In this document: positions 19,484 through 28,280 of the stretch, one piece after another
Numbering within the stretch: the stretch's first letter is position 1
Layout of the letters: every line of letters starts with the position of its first letter
Source: Chryseobacterium sp. MFBS3-17
GTDB lineage: Bacteria; Bacteroidota; Bacteroidia; Flavobacteriales; Weeksellaceae
NCBI RefSeq assembly: GCF_020687745.1
Contig: NZ_JAJEWK010000012.1
Location: 62,001 to 126,000 of the forward strand
DNA: 64,000 nt
Direction: 5' to 3'
Notes under the pieces: model-generated
Databases searched by the model: none
What the model saw: the letters and a program-made list of their open reading frames with translations, nothing else
Told to the model about the DNA's origin: nothing
Made by a program: the position numbers and the translations under genes

Positions 19484-19491
19484 TATCTTTG
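19484..19491 (+). promoter_or_regulatory. -7 box of the sdaA promoter
   Basis: TATCTTTG, 17 bases upstream of the ATG at 19509. Confidence 0.6.
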
Positions 19492-19508
19492 TCTTTCAAA
19501 TAATCCAT

Positions 19509-20927
19509 ATGCAGTCTATTTCTGTTTTTGAAATTATAAAAGTAGGTATTGGCCCTTCCAGCTCCCACACCATGGGTCCCTGGAATGCCGCAGAAAATTT
19601 TCTTATCCAGATTCGCACCCATCACAATCTTCAGGATGTCCGGGAAGTTTTTGTAGAATTCTTCGGTTCACTGGCCAAAACCGGTATCGGACACGGAACC
19701 GATATTGCCGGCATGTTGGGACTTTCCGGTGAGAATTTTAAAACTATTGATACCACACAGATTGACAGTAAAATAGAGCATATTAAAGTCAATAATCAGT
19801 TGATGCTGGGGGGCGAGAAACTTGTTCCATTTGTGTATGGCAAGCACCTAGTACTCAATATGAAGAAAAATCTGGATTTTCACCCGAACGGGATGATTTT
19901 CCGGGCGGTGTTTAACGACGGAACAGAACTTGAGCAGGATTATTACTCCATCGGTGGCGGTTTTATAGCCACTCAGAACGAAAATTCCATGGAAAAAGTG
20001 TGCATCCGGACCCTGTATCCCTGTCATAGTGGCAAGGATGTGCTGGAGTATATGCGCAAACTGAATCTGGAGCGGATTTCAGACCTTATTTTTCTGAATG
20101 AACAATCGTGGCGGCCCCGCGAAGAAACCGAAAAGGAAGCATTGTATATCTGGGATCAGATTAAAGAATGTATTTATAAAGGAGTTAACAAAGACGGGAT
20201 TCTCCCCGGAGGACTTCGGGTGACACGCAGGGCAGCAGATCTGAACAGAAAACTTCTGGGCGGAAAACTGTACCGGGATCAGGAAGAATGGTACCGTATG
20301 GTGATGGAAGCAGAAAGCACTTTTACCAATATCAATAAATGGGTTTCCTGTTTTGCGCTCGCCGTAAATGAAGAAAATGCCAGTTTCGGACGCATTATTA
20401 CGGCACCAACCAATGGTGCCAGCGGCGTGATTCCTGCGGTACTGATGTATTCCCAGGCTTTTACAGAACACCGGAACCTTGATGACATCATTCGGTTTAT
20501 CCTCGTGGCCGGCGAAATAGGCACGTTATTTAAAAAGAATGCCACCATTTCTGCAGCCATGGGTGGTTGCCAGGCCGAAGTCGGTGTATCATCAGCCATG
20601 GCCGCCGCTGGACTTACAGAGATTATGGGCGGAACCCCGGGACAGGTTTTGATGGCTGCAGAAATAGCCATGGAACACCACCTGGGACTTACCTGCGACC
20701 CGATTGCCGGACTTGTACAGATTCCTTGTATTGAAAGAAATTCCATGGGCGCCATGAAAGCCATTACTGCAGCCAATATTGCCATAGAATCAGATCCTGC
20801 GAAAGCAAGAGTCACACTGGATGAAGTTATTCAGAGCATGTGGGAAACGGCGCAGAGCATGAGCGACCGCTTCAAGGAAACTTCTGAAGGCGGACTGGCC
20901 ATCGCGGTAAACGTAGCCGAATGCTGA
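19509..20927 (+). CDS. sdaA: L-serine ammonia-lyase
   Basis: This is a single-chain iron-sulfur serine deaminase (serine to pyruvate plus ammonia) with the beta domain first. The motifs are GIGPSSSHTMGPWNAA (near 13-28), TNGASGVIPAVL, GGCQAEVGVSSAMAAAGL, TCDPIAGLVQIPC and ERNSMGA. The cysteines in the last three blocks are the expected [4Fe-4S] ligands. The 472-residue length is normal. It is oxygen-sensitive in other bacteria. It is monocistronic, convergent with the DUF4258-like gene. Confidence 0.96.
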   Translation: MQSISVFEIIKVGIGPSSSHTMGPWNAAENFLIQIRTHHNLQDVREVFVEFFGSLAKTGIGHGTDIAGMLGLSGENFKTIDTTQIDSKIEHIKVNNQLMLGGEKLVPFVYGKHLVLNMKKNLDFHPNGMIFRAVFNDGTELEQDYYSIGGGFIATQNENSMEKVCIRTLYPCHSGKDVLEYMRKLNLERISDLIFLNEQSWRPREETEKEALYIWDQIKECIYKGVNKDGILPGGLRVTRRAADLNRKLLGGKLYRDQEEWYRMVMEAESTFTNINKWVSCFALAVNEENASFGRIITAPTNGASGVIPAVLMYSQAFTEHRNLDDIIRFILVAGEIGTLFKKNATISAAMGGCQAEVGVSSAMAAAGLTEIMGGTPGQVLMAAEIAMEHHLGLTCDPIAGLVQIPCIERNSMGAMKAITAANIAIESDPAKARVTLDEVIQSMWETAQSMSDRFKETSEGGLAIAVNVAEC

Positions 20928-20995
20928 TGAACTGACAAAAAGATTGTTTACCACCGTTTTTTGCCCGCATCCTTAGCGGATAAAAAAGAGTTGTT

Positions 20996-21367
20996 CTACC
21001 TGAGTTTCTTCAGACTGTTAAATGTCGCCGCATCCTTACATTTGGTAAAGTGAACTTCGTACCTCGGGTTTTTCTTGGGGTACACCAGGATATAGTCCGG
21101 GCAGGGCTTTTTCTGAGCTTCACTGCGGCTGAAATCTATATGGCCTGCAGTGACAATGCTGTCCCGCACAAAGTTTTTATCGATGTTTTCAGCGGTCATG
21201 TCTTTTTGAAAATCATCTGCATAAATGAAATTTTTGGATAGGGTTTCGGCTATTACCCGGCTGTTGGGCAAGTAACCACTGCAGCTTACCCCTTTCTGGT
21301 TCAGAATAAAAAATACAATAATCAGTCCCGGTACCAGACCGATGAGGAAGAATTTTAGTTTTCTCAA
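20996..21367 (-). CDS. DUF4258-like membrane-anchored protein
   Basis: The 123-residue protein opens with a hydrophobic anchor (FFLIGLVPGLIIVFFILN at 6-23), then VSCSGYLPNSRV and HIDFSRS near 76-82. Three Cys residues are spread through the exported part. This matches my memory of flavobacterial DUF4258 proteins (motifs SC-x-Y-x-PN-x-RV and G-x-x-DFS). Function is unknown. The gene lies 3 bases downstream of ald on the same strand, a typical operon spacing. Confidence 0.7.
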   Translation of the reverse strand: MRKLKFFLIGLVPGLIIVFFILNQKGVSCSGYLPNSRVIAETLSKNFIYADDFQKDMTAENIDKNFVRDSIVTAGHIDFSRSEAQKKPCPDYILVYPKKNPRYEVHFTKCKDAATFNSLKKLR

Positions 21368-21370
21368 GAT

Positions 21371-22564
21371 TTAAAACATTAAAAGATTGATGTCATGATA
21401 GGGCAACCCGAAAAGATCACAAATGATTTTTTTGGTATGCCGGCCTTTATACATATACAGACTTTGTTTGATTTCGTTTTTGTGGATGAACATATTTTCT
21501 ATGCCGCCCTCTTTGTCGTAACTCAGTAAATAGCTCAGGAAAAAATTGGATATGGCTTTACTGGTAGTGCGAGGAATTCTGGACGTAAGATTAGGCAGTC
21601 CACAGTGAATCACATCATGCTTGATGAGGTAAGGATCAGAAAGGGTAGTGATTTCAGTGGTTTCAACTACTTTTCCATAATCTACGGTGACGTCTATGAT
21701 GACACTTCCTTTCTTCATAATCTGCACCATTTCTTCGGTAACAATGGGTTCCATGCTGGTTCTGGGCAATGCACCTATGAGTACATCTGCACGCCGCAGG
21801 CTTTTGGTAAGTTCCTTCGGGTCTATGATGGATGTGGGCACGCGGCCGTCAATCATCATGTGAAGTCTTCGGAGTTTGGAGAGGGAATTATCAAAAACTT
21901 TCACACTGGCTCCCAGTCCCAGTGCCGCTTTCACAGCAAATTCACCTACGATTCCGGCGCCTATAATGACCACTTCGGTAGGCCGCACCCCAGTGATGCC
22001 ACCCAGCATATTTCCGTTGGACAAGGCCAGCAACTCCGCCGAGTACAATATGGAAGCGGTGCCGGCAATTTCGCCGATGAGCCTTACCAGAGGTAGTTGT
22101 CTGTACTCGTCAGCTATAAATTCAAACGCAATGGCATTGATTTTTTTGACGGCCAGTTTTTTAAAATATTCCGGATTCCGCAGGTTGATCTGGAGTGCAG
22201 AAATAAGGTGCGCATTGTTTTTAAGATAGTCAATTTCATCCTCTGTAGGCGGGTTTATTTTCAGGACCAGATCCTGCCCGAAGGCTTCTTTGGGATCTTT
22301 GGTAATGCGTGCGCCCGCTTCAGCGTACTGCAGGTCAGTAAAGAAAGAGGCTTTTCCGGTATCGGACTCAATGATGATGTCATGTCCATGGTTTACCAGA
22401 ACCTGTACCGCATCTGGTGTAATGCAGGTACGCCGTTCATCCAGACAGGTTTCTTTGGGAATCCCGATGGTGAATTTGGGCTCTTTTTTCTGGATTTCCA
22501 GCTTCTCTTCCAACGGAAGAAGATCTTCTTCCCGAAAGGGTGTAAAAATATTTCCGCTGCTCAT
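21371..22564 (-). CDS. ald: Alanine dehydrogenase
   Basis: The 397-residue NAD-dependent enzyme interconverts alanine and pyruvate plus ammonia. FTIGIPKETCLDERR and ITPDAV are the substrate-domain motifs, and VVIIGAGIVGEFAVKAALGLGA is split over the Rossmann fold near 199-220. SRIPRTTSKAISNFF closes the domain. An N-terminal extension of about 30 residues and a C-terminal tail are typical of the Bacteroidota branch. It is followed by the DUF4258-like gene. Confidence 0.9.
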   Translation of the reverse strand: MSSGNIFTPFREEDLLPLEEKLEIQKKEPKFTIGIPKETCLDERRTCITPDAVQVLVNHGHDIIIESDTGKASFFTDLQYAEAGARITKDPKEAFGQDLVLKINPPTEDEIDYLKNNAHLISALQINLRNPEYFKKLAVKKINAIAFEFIADEYRQLPLVRLIGEIAGTASILYSAELLALSNGNMLGGITGVRPTEVVIIGAGIVGEFAVKAALGLGASVKVFDNSLSKLRRLHMMIDGRVPTSIIDPKELTKSLRRADVLIGALPRTSMEPIVTEEMVQIMKKGSVIIDVTVDYGKVVETTEITTLSDPYLIKHDVIHCGLPNLTSRIPRTTSKAISNFFLSYLLSYDKEGGIENMFIHKNEIKQSLYMYKGRHTKKIICDLFGLPYHDINLLMF

Positions 22565-22609
22565 TTTAAAGTAAGTTGATCAATGATTTTGGCAATTGAA
22601 ATGATGATA

Positions 22610-22617
22610 CAAAGATA
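22610..22617 (-). promoter_or_regulatory. -7 box of the ald promoter
   Basis: The minus strand reads TATCTTTG, 45 bases upstream of the ald ATG and just after the tsaE stop codon. Confidence 0.5.
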
Positions 22618-22621
22618 AGTC

Positions 22622-23026
22622 TTATTTAAAAAAGACAGTCCGGCCTTCCCCGGTATTTTCAATACGCATTTCGTGATGCGAAATGCCTTCTAATTCAGTT
22701 TCATATACCTCCGGCCATTCAATGATGCACAGGGCTGCACGATCCAGATATTCATCAATCCCGATATCCAGTACTTCACCGGTGTTTTTCAGCCGGTACA
22801 GGTCAAAATGAAAAATGTCTCCCGCCGGCGAATTGTATTGATTGACAATGGTATAGGTAGGGGATGTGGCCTCATCTGTACTGCCCAGCTTCCGGATGAG
22901 AAATTGCGTGAAGGTGGTTTTGCCGGCACCCAGATTCCCTTTCAGAAGCAAAATATTATGTTCTAATTGCGGAAGGATTTCTTCGGTAACTTTCTCCCAG
23001 TCGGTCATGGTAACTACGTGCATCAT
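22622..23026 (-). CDS. tsaE: tRNA threonylcarbamoyladenosine biosynthesis ATPase TsaE
   Basis: This 134-residue P-loop ATPase supports t6A37 formation on ANN-reading tRNAs with TsaB, TsaC and TsaD. The P-loop GNLGAGKTTF is near 31-40, SPTYTIVNQY near 55-64 is the conserved switch region, and HFDLYRL and IIEWPE follow. Length and motifs are standard. It has its own promoter and may be read through into ald. Confidence 0.95.
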   Translation of the reverse strand: MMHVVTMTDWEKVTEEILPQLEHNILLLKGNLGAGKTTFTQFLIRKLGSTDEATSPTYTIVNQYNSPAGDIFHFDLYRLKNTGEVLDIGIDEYLDRAALCIIEWPEVYETELEGISHHEMRIENTGEGRTVFFK

Positions 23027-23056
23027 CTTTTTTGAATCAGGTAAGTTTTATGGGGT

Positions 23057-23064
23057 CAAAAATA
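23057..23064 (-). promoter_or_regulatory. -7 box of the tsaE promoter
   Basis: The minus strand reads TATTTTTG, 31 bases upstream of the ATG. Confidence 0.55.
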
Positions 23065-23157
23065 CGAATTTAATTACTCGGTCAGGTGTTTTATGCTGGC
23101 ATATGACTCATGGGAATCTGAAGCCTGCCGGTTGTAGTTTGTTTTCCTTAAATTCCT

Positions 23158-23165
23158 TACTTTTA
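23158..23165 (+). promoter_or_regulatory. -7-like box four bases before the dnaG ATG
   Basis: TACTTTTA (one change from TAnnTTTG) is followed by CACC and the dnaG ATG at 23170. It fits the leaderless pattern seen at several other genes here. Confidence 0.5.
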
Positions 23166-23169
23166 CACC

Positions 23170-25086
23170 ATGATTTCAAAAGCTACCATAGACCGTATTT
23201 TCTCTACAATCCGAGTAGAGGAAATAATTGGTGAATATGTGCAGCTGAAGCGTGCCGGCTCCAATTTCAAAGGATTAAGCCCTTTTAAAGATGAAAAGAC
23301 GCCAAGTTTTGTCGTTTCTCCCAGTAAACAGATCTGGAAAGATTTTTCTACGGGCAAAGGCGGTTCTGCCATCACGTTCCTCATGGAAATTGAAAGTTTT
23401 ACCTATCCCGAAGCATTACGTCACGCCGCAAAAAAGTACGGAATAGAAATTGAAGAAACGGTTTTTGAACCGTCTGAAGAGCAGAAAGCCGCACAGTCTG
23501 AGAAAGAACTGCTGTATAAAATTCATGAGGTTGCCAATGACTATTATCAGCAACAGATGCATGAAACCGCAGAGGGCAGAGCCATCGGATATGCCTACTT
23601 CAAGGAGCGTGAACTGAAAGACGAGATCATCCGGAAGTTCCAGCTGGGTTACTCGCCGGAACAGAAAAATGCCTTTACCACCTATGCGCTGGATAAAGGA
23701 TATTCCAAAGAAATTCTGGAGAAGTCCGGCTTATCCATTTTCCCCGAACATAGCCCCGGAGGCGTAGACCGGTTCCGCGAGCGGGTGATTTTCCCCATTC
23801 ACAGTTTCTCCGGCCGGGTGCTGGGTTTCGGAGCACGGATTTTAAAAAATAATGTAAAAACAGCCAAATATCTTAATTCGCCGGAGACCGAGATTTACCA
23901 CAAATCTGCTGTGTTGTATGGTCTCAATCAGAGCAAACAGGCCATATCCCGTAAGAATCTATGCCTTTTGGTAGAAGGGTATATGGATGTGATTGCATTG
24001 CACCAGAGCGGCATCGAGCATGTAGTCTCCAGTTCAGGAACATCATTGACCCATGATCAGATCCGCCTGATTAAAAGGCTTACCGAAAATGTAACCATTC
24101 TGTTTGACGGCGATGAAGCGGGCATTAAAGCGAGTTTCAGAAGTATAGATATGCTTCTGTCTCAGGGAATGAATATCCGTTTGCTTTTATTTCCGGACGG
24201 TGATGACCCGGATTCCTTTGCCAGAAAACATCCGCAGGAATATACAGAGCACTATATAGAGACCGAAGCGAAGGACTTCATTGACTTTAAATCCGAAATT
24301 CTGCTGAGAGATGCCGGAAAAGATCCCATAAAAACGGCAGAAGCAATACGGGATATTGTAAAATCTGTGGCCTATGTTCCCAATGCGCTGAAGCAGGAGG
24401 TCTATCTGAAAGAAATCTCTGCCAGATTCGGACTCAGTGAGCAGAGTTTATTCAGCGAACTGGGCATACAAAAGCAGGTAAAACAGCAGGGAACCCGACC
24501 CGAAGTGAAGCCGGTAAAACCCAGTATGGAAGTGGTTCAGGGTCCCGGGCAGACCATAGATCCGCTGTTGGTGCTGGAGGAAAAACTGGTAGAACTGATG
24601 CTGAAATACGGTGATCAGATTGTAGAACGCAGGAATGAAGCCGGTGAAACGTATGAAATCACGGTCATAGAGGAAATTCTGGCGCATTTGGGTGAAGATG
24701 AATACGAAATCCAGTCGCCGCTCAATCAGCGTATTGTACAAGAAATCTCTGAGGGTATTGCCAAAAGTGAACTGCGCTCCGGTCATTTTTTCTTCAGCCT
24801 TATGGACGAAGAACTGACTGGCAAGGTGGCAGATGTGCTCATTAATCCGCATGAGAACAGTGACTGGAGCAAACACAATATTTTCTTTCAAAAAGAAGAA
24901 GAAGTGGTGCCGAAACTGGTGCATGATGTGATGATCCGGCACAAAAGAGAATTTGTAATGGCCATGATCCGCAAAATTAAAAACGCACTGGCAGAAGACG
25001 GAGATCAGACCGAAAATTATATGAAAATTGTAAAACTGAACGAACTCCGGAAGGAAATGGATACCGTCTTATACCGCATTTTGTGA
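23170..25086 (+). CDS. dnaG: DNA primase
   Basis: DnaG makes RNA primers for replication. The TOPRIM core is intact: LLVEGYMDVIALHQSG near 265-280 with the catalytic Glu, and ILFDGDEAGIKAS near 314-326 with the metal Asp pair. The N-terminal zinc-finger fold is recognisable (KGLSPFKDEKTPSFVVSP), but all four zinc ligands are replaced: Ser37, Lys40, Asp58 and Thr61 stand where Cys, His, Cys, Cys are expected. The C-terminal helicase-interaction domain is divergent. The length of 638 is normal. The start is fixed by the promoter four bases upstream. Confidence 0.95.
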   Translation: MISKATIDRIFSTIRVEEIIGEYVQLKRAGSNFKGLSPFKDEKTPSFVVSPSKQIWKDFSTGKGGSAITFLMEIESFTYPEALRHAAKKYGIEIEETVFEPSEEQKAAQSEKELLYKIHEVANDYYQQQMHETAEGRAIGYAYFKERELKDEIIRKFQLGYSPEQKNAFTTYALDKGYSKEILEKSGLSIFPEHSPGGVDRFRERVIFPIHSFSGRVLGFGARILKNNVKTAKYLNSPETEIYHKSAVLYGLNQSKQAISRKNLCLLVEGYMDVIALHQSGIEHVVSSSGTSLTHDQIRLIKRLTENVTILFDGDEAGIKASFRSIDMLLSQGMNIRLLLFPDGDDPDSFARKHPQEYTEHYIETEAKDFIDFKSEILLRDAGKDPIKTAEAIRDIVKSVAYVPNALKQEVYLKEISARFGLSEQSLFSELGIQKQVKQQGTRPEVKPVKPSMEVVQGPGQTIDPLLVLEEKLVELMLKYGDQIVERRNEAGETYEITVIEEILAHLGEDEYEIQSPLNQRIVQEISEGIAKSELRSGHFFFSLMDEELTGKVADVLINPHENSDWSKHNIFFQKEEEVVPKLVHDVMIRHKREFVMAMIRKIKNALAEDGDQTENYMKIVKLNELRKEMDTVLYRIL

Positions 25087-25095
25087 CAAATTGAC

Positions 25096-25103
25096 TATTT
25101 TTG
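25096..25103 (+). promoter_or_regulatory. -7 box of the clpP promoter
   Basis: TATTTTTG just after the dnaG stop codon, 62 bases before the clpP ATG. Confidence 0.55.
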
Positions 25104-25165
25104 AAAGAGGAACGGATTTTGTGCCCTGCAAAGGATAGGAAAATTTCTATTTAAACAACGAATTT

Positions 25166-25849
25166 ATGGATATAAAAAAAGATTTCAGAGATTTCTCTGT
25201 AAAGCATTTAGGAAACAGCGGTCTGGCGACCGATCAGTACATGGGCATGTTTAACCCCACCAACCTTACTCCTTATATTATGGAAGAAAGACGTCTGAAT
25301 GTAGCTCAGATGGACGTTTTTTCGCGTCTGATGATGGACAGAATCATTTTTTTAGGAACCGGAATTGATGATCAGGTGGCCAATATTGTGACGGCTCAGC
25401 TCCTGTTTCTGGAAAGTTCTGACGCATCCAAGGATATTCAGATTTACATCAACTCGCCGGGGGGCAGCGTATATGCCGGCTTGGGTATTTACGATACCAT
25501 GCAGATTATAAAGCCGGATGTGGCCACCATCTGTACCGGTATGGCAGCTTCTATGGGAGCGGTGTTACTGGTAGCAGGTGAGAAAGGCAAGCGTTCTGCG
25601 CTGAAGCATTCGCGTGTTATGATTCACCAGCCCAGCGGTGGCGCTCAGGGGGTGGCTTCCGATATGGAAATCAACCTGCGTGAGATGCTGAAACTCAAAA
25701 AAGAATTATATGACATCATCTCTCACCACTCCGGACAACCTTATGAATGGGTGGAGAAAGCCTCTGACCGTGATTACTGGATGACCTCTGCCGAGGCCAA
25801 AGAAATGGGCATGGTAGATGAGGTGCTGGAAAGAAAGAAAGAAGCGTAA
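25166..25849 (+). CDS. clpP: ATP-dependent Clp protease proteolytic subunit
   Basis: This serine protease of the ClpXP/ClpAP complex has Ser129 in GMAASMGAV, His154 in MIHQPSGG and an Asp near the C-terminal YWMTSAEA block. INSPGGSVYAGLGIYD carries the oxyanion strand. At 227 residues it has about 30 more N-terminal residues than E. coli mature ClpP, consistent with a propeptide. It is monocistronic, with a terminator shared with tpiA. Confidence 0.96.
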   Translation: MDIKKDFRDFSVKHLGNSGLATDQYMGMFNPTNLTPYIMEERRLNVAQMDVFSRLMMDRIIFLGTGIDDQVANIVTAQLLFLESSDASKDIQIYINSPGGSVYAGLGIYDTMQIIKPDVATICTGMAASMGAVLLVAGEKGKRSALKHSRVMIHQPSGGAQGVASDMEINLREMLKLKKELYDIISHHSGQPYEWVEKASDRDYWMTSAEAKEMGMVDEVLERKKEA

Positions 25850-25924
25850 TCGCGTTTTCCAATGCATAAGATTCCGTCTTGCATGAATTTGGGGGACGGA
25901 TTTTATTACATTTCTATGCAAAAC

Positions 25925-25956
25925 AAAGCCGCTGCAAAATTTTTTGCGGCGGCTTT
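25925..25956. terminator. Bidirectional terminator between clpP and tpiA
   Basis: A long stem, AAAGCCGC-t-GCAAAA against TTTTGC-g-GCGGCTTT, has one central wobble. It is flanked by A and T on both sides, so it can serve both convergent genes. Confidence 0.75.
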
Positions 25957-25973
25957 TGTATTCAGAAAATTCA

Positions 25974-26735
25974 TCAGGCATTAAACCCTTCAATAATCTT
26001 TGCAAAATCGTCTATTTTCAGGGCGGCACCTCCTATAAGTCCGCCATCAATATCGGGTTGCGAGAAAATTTCTTTCGCATTGTCAGGTTTCACAGAGCCT
26101 CCGTATAAAATGGAGATTTCATCGGCAACTTCCTGTCCGTATTTGGCAGCAATTAAACTTCTGATGTGGGCATGAATTTCCTGCGCCTGCGCCGGTGTTG
26201 CAGTTTCCCCCGTACCGATGGCCCAAATGGGTTCGTAAGCAATCACTACTTTTTTTATCTCTTCTGCAGAAAGGGTGAAGAGGGCAACTTCTGTCTGGTT
26301 TTTCACCACTTCCAGATGCTGGCCGGCTTTTCTCTGTTCCAGGGTTTCGCCGTTGCAGTAAATGGGCGTCAGTCCTTTGTCCAGTGCCAGTTTTACTTTC
26401 TGATTGCAGTGAGCATCTGTTTCACCATGGTATTGTCTGCGCTCAGAATGCCCGATGATGGCTCCTGTAGCCTCTATGGACTCCAGCATATCGGCAGAAA
26501 TTTCACCGGTATAGGCACCACTTTCATGGGCGCTCATATCCTGCGCAAAGATGCCGATTTCATTATTTTCGTACAGATCTTTAGCCATCAGCAGATAAAG
26601 AGCCGGCGGGGCAATCCATACTTCACACGAAGCCGGATTATTCTTTTTATACTGCAGTAACTGAAACATCAATTGTTGTGCATCAATTACATTCTTGTTC
26701 ATCTTCCAGTTTCCGGCTACAATTTTTCTTCTCAT
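25974..26735 (-). CDS. tpiA: Triosephosphate isomerase
   Basis: The glycolytic enzyme interconverts dihydroxyacetone phosphate and glyceraldehyde 3-phosphate. It shows NWKMNK (Asn and Lys near 9-11), the electrophile His in IIGHSERR, and the catalytic Glu in AYEPIWAIGTG. LYGGSV and GLIGGAAL are phosphate-binding loops. The 253-residue length is standard. It is the last gene of a minus-strand run starting at the DUF1599 gene, an arrangement I remember from other flavobacteria. Confidence 0.97.
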   Translation of the reverse strand: MRRKIVAGNWKMNKNVIDAQQLMFQLLQYKKNNPASCEVWIAPPALYLLMAKDLYENNEIGIFAQDMSAHESGAYTGEISADMLESIEATGAIIGHSERRQYHGETDAHCNQKVKLALDKGLTPIYCNGETLEQRKAGQHLEVVKNQTEVALFTLSAEEIKKVVIAYEPIWAIGTGETATPAQAQEIHAHIRSLIAAKYGQEVADEISILYGGSVKPDNAKEIFSQPDIDGGLIGGAALKIDDFAKIIEGFNA

Positions 26736-26776
26736 AAGGTATATTTAGATTTAGATTGTTGTTTCGGGAGTGCTTG

Positions 26777-27127
26777 TTAAGCTATTTTCCACATGTTTTT
26801 CAGAAGTTTATAGAAACGGTGTTCATCTTCACTTACTGCATCATCTGCTTTAATCAGCGATTTGGCAAATGAAATGAAGCTGCTTCTTTCATCTGCGGTG
26901 GAGTCGTCATAGAAACATCTTGCATGAAACTCAAAGTGATCTTTCCAGTCTTCCGGGTTCAGAGAAGCAATGATGTCCAATTCGTTGTCCAGATTCATGC
27001 GAAACGGAAATTCATCTGCCAGATATTCCTGAATTTTTAATCCTTCTTCCGGCGCAAATTCGTCGTCTATAGCAGAAAGAATCATCAGTAAATGATAGCC
27101 GGCAATGGATTTGTTGGATTTTTGCAT
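26777..27127 (-). CDS. TerB-like small acidic protein
   Basis: The 116 residues are helical and acidic (MILSAIDDEFAPEEG, SLIKADDAVSEDEHRFYKLL). The spacing of Asp/Glu pairs recalls TerB-like domains, but I would not claim tellurite resistance. There is no signal peptide. It lies between the BT_3928-type gene and tpiA on the same strand, with a TAAATTTG box at 27166-27173 that may give it a separate promoter. Confidence 0.6.
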   Translation of the reverse strand: MQKSNKSIAGYHLLMILSAIDDEFAPEEGLKIQEYLADEFPFRMNLDNELDIIASLNPEDWKDHFEFHARCFYDDSTADERSSFISFAKSLIKADDAVSEDEHRFYKLLKNMWKIA

Positions 27128-27171
27128 TACAGTTATTTTGTCGTTTTAATGTTGATATTAATGATTCAAAT

Positions 27172-28254
27172 TTAATCATTTAAAAAGTCTTTTGCCGATT
27201 TTTTATCAGTTATTTTACCGTGTTGCAGCACCAGTACGAAAGGATTGCTGCGGGCGATGGTTTTAATGGCTACGCCATCCATGGTGGCAGCCGGCAGGGT
27301 CCTGAATGTGCTGATGTCTGTAGATACTCCCAGTATGTAAGTACCTGGCATCGCTTCGATTTTGGCCTCTGCGGCCGCAGCAATCTTCGGGTCAATGTTT
27401 TTTGGGTCGTACGCGAAGAGAATTACCGCATTTGGCGCCTGCAGAATCTGCTGTACCAGATCATTTCCGTTTTCATCTTCAATCCGGAATTTTACAATTT
27501 CAGAGGCATAGCCTTCCTGCACCATTTTGGTCGTGGTCAGATCTTCCTGGATTTCCCATGGTGTCCCTTCTTCCCAGTATTTTTTATCGCTCACAAAATC
27601 GTCCTGGTTGATTTCCAGCACTTCTCCTGTTTGTTTGTTTTTCAGGGAATAAAAGGTTTTGTATACGGACGGGTTGGCGTCAATTTTCTTTCTTTCTGCG
27701 TTGATATCAGTCCCTATTTTATAATGTCTGAAATCAATCACCGGTTCATGGCGGATGCCGTGTACCGTAACCCAGGCCATGGCCGCTGCCAGAACACCTA
27801 AGGTAATTGTACTTAATTTTCCGGTTTTCAGCTGCCTGAAATCCTTTCGGTATAAAAACCACAGAATGATGAGTCCCGCAAGGAGAATAATATCCTTTAG
27901 GAAACTCTGCCACGGGGTAAATTTGATGGCATCTCCGAAACATCCGCAGTCTGTCACTTTATTGAAATACGCAGAGTAAAAAGTGAGAAATGCAAAAAAT
28001 ACGCAAAGGGCAATGAGGGACAGCAGGGTAGTGCGCAGCCGAATTCCCAGTAAAAGCATGAAACCCAGAATCAGCTCCAGCGCCACTACAAAAATAGCGA
28101 TGGGCAAAGCCAGTTCTTCAAAAAATGGCATATTGAATACCGATGGCGAGAAATATTCTTCCAGTTTAAAGGAAAATCCTACTGCGTCTACGGCTTTCAC
28201 AAATCCGGAAGCAATAAAAATCAGGGCAATGATGATGCGTAAAATGGCTCTCAT
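27172..28254 (-). CDS. BT_3928-type DoxX/MauE family membrane protein
   Basis: The N-terminal half has about four membrane helices of the DoxX/MauE type with the motif DCGCFGDAIKFTPWQSF near 101-117, whose Cys pair is typical of MauE-like quinone/disulfide proteins. The C-terminal half (after about 160) is soluble, without an obvious CxxC. It ends KKSAKDFLND. The 360-residue length matches the BT_3928 family named from Bacteroides. A role in periplasmic redox is inferred. It lies in the DUF1599-to-tpiA operon. Confidence 0.8.
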   Translation of the reverse strand: MRAILRIIIALIFIASGFVKAVDAVGFSFKLEEYFSPSVFNMPFFEELALPIAIFVVALELILGFMLLLGIRLRTTLLSLIALCVFFAFLTFYSAYFNKVTDCGCFGDAIKFTPWQSFLKDIILLAGLIILWFLYRKDFRQLKTGKLSTITLGVLAAAMAWVTVHGIRHEPVIDFRHYKIGTDINAERKKIDANPSVYKTFYSLKNKQTGEVLEINQDDFVSDKKYWEEGTPWEIQEDLTTTKMVQEGYASEIVKFRIEDENGNDLVQQILQAPNAVILFAYDPKNIDPKIAAAAEAKIEAMPGTYILGVSTDISTFRTLPAATMDGVAIKTIARSNPFVLVLQHGKITDKKSAKDFLND

Positions 28255-28280
28255 ACTTTTGTTTTGGGGTCGGTTAAATA

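Noticed and set aside
23278-23352. Reading the DnaG ligand losses as sequencing errors
   Set aside because: Four separate substitutions without frame disruption, in an otherwise conserved domain, are not explained by errors.
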